The notes beneath the pieces are model-generated. The model saw only the letters and a program-made list of their open reading frames with translations. It did no database searches and was not told the DNA's origin. Shown in pieces: positions 5,975 to 7,022 of a stretch of 7,022 nucleotides of DNA (position 1 is the first letter of the stretch; each line of letters opens with the position of its first letter). A program made the position numbers and the translations under genes. The DNA comes from JBOGJG01 sp050747825 (GTDB lineage Bacteria > Acidobacteriota > UBA6911 > RPQK01 > JBOGJG01), in NCBI GenBank assembly GCA_050747825.1, contig JBOGJG010000216.1, positions 1-7,022 of the forward strand, in the 5' to 3' direction.

Positions 5975-6970
5975 TTAGTTTCTTGGTTTGAGGCGATTTT
6001 GCAGTTCGACCTCGGTCCACTCCCCCTGCTCCGAGTCGAACTCCATTTCGCGGGTGGCGGCAACCCGATCGATAAAAGAGAGGCCCAGTGGGCCCACGTA
6101 GGTTTCCTCCGTCTCGTAGGCTGAATCGTCCAGAGCTTCGGGGAGGGAGATGAACTGGTAGCCGCGGGCCTGCAGCATCGCGATCAAATCTTCCAGGAAT
6201 GCAGCAGTGGCGATGCCAGAGTGGAGCTGCAGGATGTGGCTGATCTGCCGGCCGAAAACCTTTTCGGACTGTGTTTCCGCATAATCCAGAGATTCTCCGA
6301 GATGTTCAAGATAGACCTTGCGAAGAGAGTCGATTGCTTCCGTGTCCGTCTCCTGTTCGAGGTAGGGCCGGTTGAAAAGATAGCTGGACGTCTTAACCGT
6401 CACCGGAGCGATTTCATATCCGTTGCGATAAAGGGCATTGGCGACATCCTTCTTTTTTCCCTGATCTCCTCCCTCATGAAGAAGCGGGAAACGCAGATAG
6501 CGAAAATTGACCGGATGCCTCTTGGAAATCCGCCATAGATACTTCTGCCCGTCGGCCACATGAGCCAGGAAGTCGTCGGCGGATAGCTGATTGAGGTCTA
6601 CGTAAGCCCAGGTCTGGTTTCCGATGATGTGCCCCCGCCCCGCCCAGTCGTCCAGCACGATCAAACTGGAAGGATCATCGTCGATCTTCTCCTCGACCAC
6701 AAAACCGGCCGCCTTGATGCCCTTTTCATCCAGCGCCCGCAAGATCATGTTGCTGATTTCCCGCGGGCTCCAGAAGCCAAGCGGTTTCATGTAGGGGAGT
6801 TGTTCGAAGGTGAGGGCGATTTTCTTCGTTGCTTCCGTGTTGACTCGGCTTGTCTGCTGACCGCTGACCGCTGACAACTGACAACTGACAACTGACAGAA
6901 ACAAGAGTCGAGTGAGCAGCCTCTCAGGCAGCCACTGTGACAGGAAACGTCTGAAAGCACGAAAAGCCAT
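5975..6970 (-). CDS. Polysaccharide deacetylase-like protein, degenerate active site
   Basis: The 331-residue product has a short exported N-terminus (hydrophobic about 19-38) and a NodB-type (carbohydrate esterase 4) domain from about 49 to 280. Landmarks are KKIALTFEQLP (49-59), KAAGFVV (87-92), GHIIGNQTWAYVDLNQ (113-128), FRYLRFPLLHEG (156-167), ILQLH (246-250) and QARGYQFISLPEA (267-279). In active members the first motif reads TFDD and the second has two metal-binding His (N/S-H-T-x-S-H). Here they are TFEQ (residues 54-57) and Q119/Y123, while the Arg-Phe-Pro loop and H250 remain. The enzyme is therefore probably inactive or altered, perhaps a binding protein (inference). The frame is unbroken over 996 bp, arguing against a random pseudogene. 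The start at 6970 has no clear Shine-Dalgarno, but no ATG, GTG or TTG exists between the repeat-coded residue 39 and the domain. The gene converges on the sulfatase and is not in its operon. Confidence 0.8.
   Translation of the reverse strand: MAFRAFRRFLSQWLPERLLTRLLFLSVVSCQLSAVSGQQTSRVNTEATKKIALTFEQLPYMKPLGFWSPREISNMILRALDEKGIKAAGFVVEEKIDDDPSSLIVLDDWAGRGHIIGNQTWAYVDLNQLSADDFLAHVADGQKYLWRISKRHPVNFRYLRFPLLHEGGDQGKKKDVANALYRNGYEIAPVTVKTSSYLFNRPYLEQETDTEAIDSLRKVYLEHLGESLDYAETQSEKVFGRQISHILQLHSGIATAAFLEDLIAMLQARGYQFISLPEALDDSAYETEETYVGPLGLSFIDRVAATREMEFDSEQGEWTEVELQNRLKPRN
6856..6897. repeat. Six-copy 7-bp tandem repeat inside signal-peptide coding region
   Basis: Six head-to-tail heptamers (plus strand: GCTGACC twice, GCTGACA once, ACTGACA three times) fill 42 bp. 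On the coding (minus) strand they read as TGTCAGT-type repeats encoding residues 25-39 of the deacetylase-like protein, in two reading phases (SVVSCQLSAVSGQ). Heptamers of this type are common in intergenic DNA of several bacterial groups (recollection). As 7 is not a multiple of 3, gain or loss of one copy would shift the frame of everything downstream. Confidence 0.92.
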
Positions 6971-6975
6971 GCTGC

Positions 6976-6981
6976 ATTATA
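6976..6981 (-). promoter_or_regulatory. Perfect TATAAT 5 bp before the deacetylase-like ATG
   Basis: The minus strand carries an exact TATAAT at 6981-6976, ending 5 bp before the ATG at 6970. No good -35 box lies 16-18 bp further upstream. If used as a -10 element, transcription would begin at or next to the start codon and give a leaderless mRNA, which would explain the missing Shine-Dalgarno. It could equally be chance. Confidence 0.3.
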
Positions 6982-7022
6982 GCAGGCTGCTCATTGGACC
7001 GTACCGACCGCCACCCGCCACC

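Noticed and set aside
6856..6897. CRISPR-like array
   Set aside because: The units are 7 bp, directly adjacent without spacers, so this is a simple tandem repeat.

Overview
The window looks like an accessory stretch of an Acidobacteriota chromosome (Solibacter/Bryobacter-like; inference). The evidence is a very large Oar-type TonB-dependent receptor with an N-terminal carboxypeptidase-regulatory-like domain, directly followed by a secreted-type sulfatase. That pairing is typical of these bacteria and of other degraders of sulfated polysaccharide. No rRNA, tRNA, CRISPR array or complete mobile element is visible.

Layout. Bases 1 to about 194 are the tail of an IS630-family transposase. It runs in frame into the C-terminal part of a sulfatase (about 195-555) that has lost its N-terminal half and carries a frameshift, so both are remnants. 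A perfect 11-bp hairpin overlaps the sulfatase stop codon. Bases 571-806 hold a gene-free, long imperfect inverted repeat with a perfect 24-bp core stem, resembling a MITE or large palindromic intergenic unit. A plausible sigma70-type promoter (836-865) and a Shine-Dalgarno precede the TonB-dependent receptor (903-4157), and a sulfatase (4165-5469) follows after 7 bp. Bases 5470-5974 have no convincing gene; they contain a 21-bp tandem duplication and several small hairpins. On the minus strand, 5975-6970 encodes an exported polysaccharide-deacetylase-like (NodB-fold) protein.

How the genes work together (inference). The receptor and sulfatase are probably co-transcribed and serve outer-membrane uptake and desulfation of a sulfated glycan. 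The sulfatase remnant upstream suggests the locus once had more sulfatases and has been eroded by IS activity and rearrangement. The intact-looking sulfatase also appears C-terminally clipped, although all its active-site residues are present.

The most interesting point is the minus-strand deacetylase-like gene. Its expected metal-binding and catalytic positions are replaced (TFEQ for TFDD, and Gln/Tyr for the two His of the second motif). Its signal-peptide region is encoded by six copies of a 7-bp repeat, whose slippage would shift the reading frame. I do not see a clear new multi-gene system in this window.
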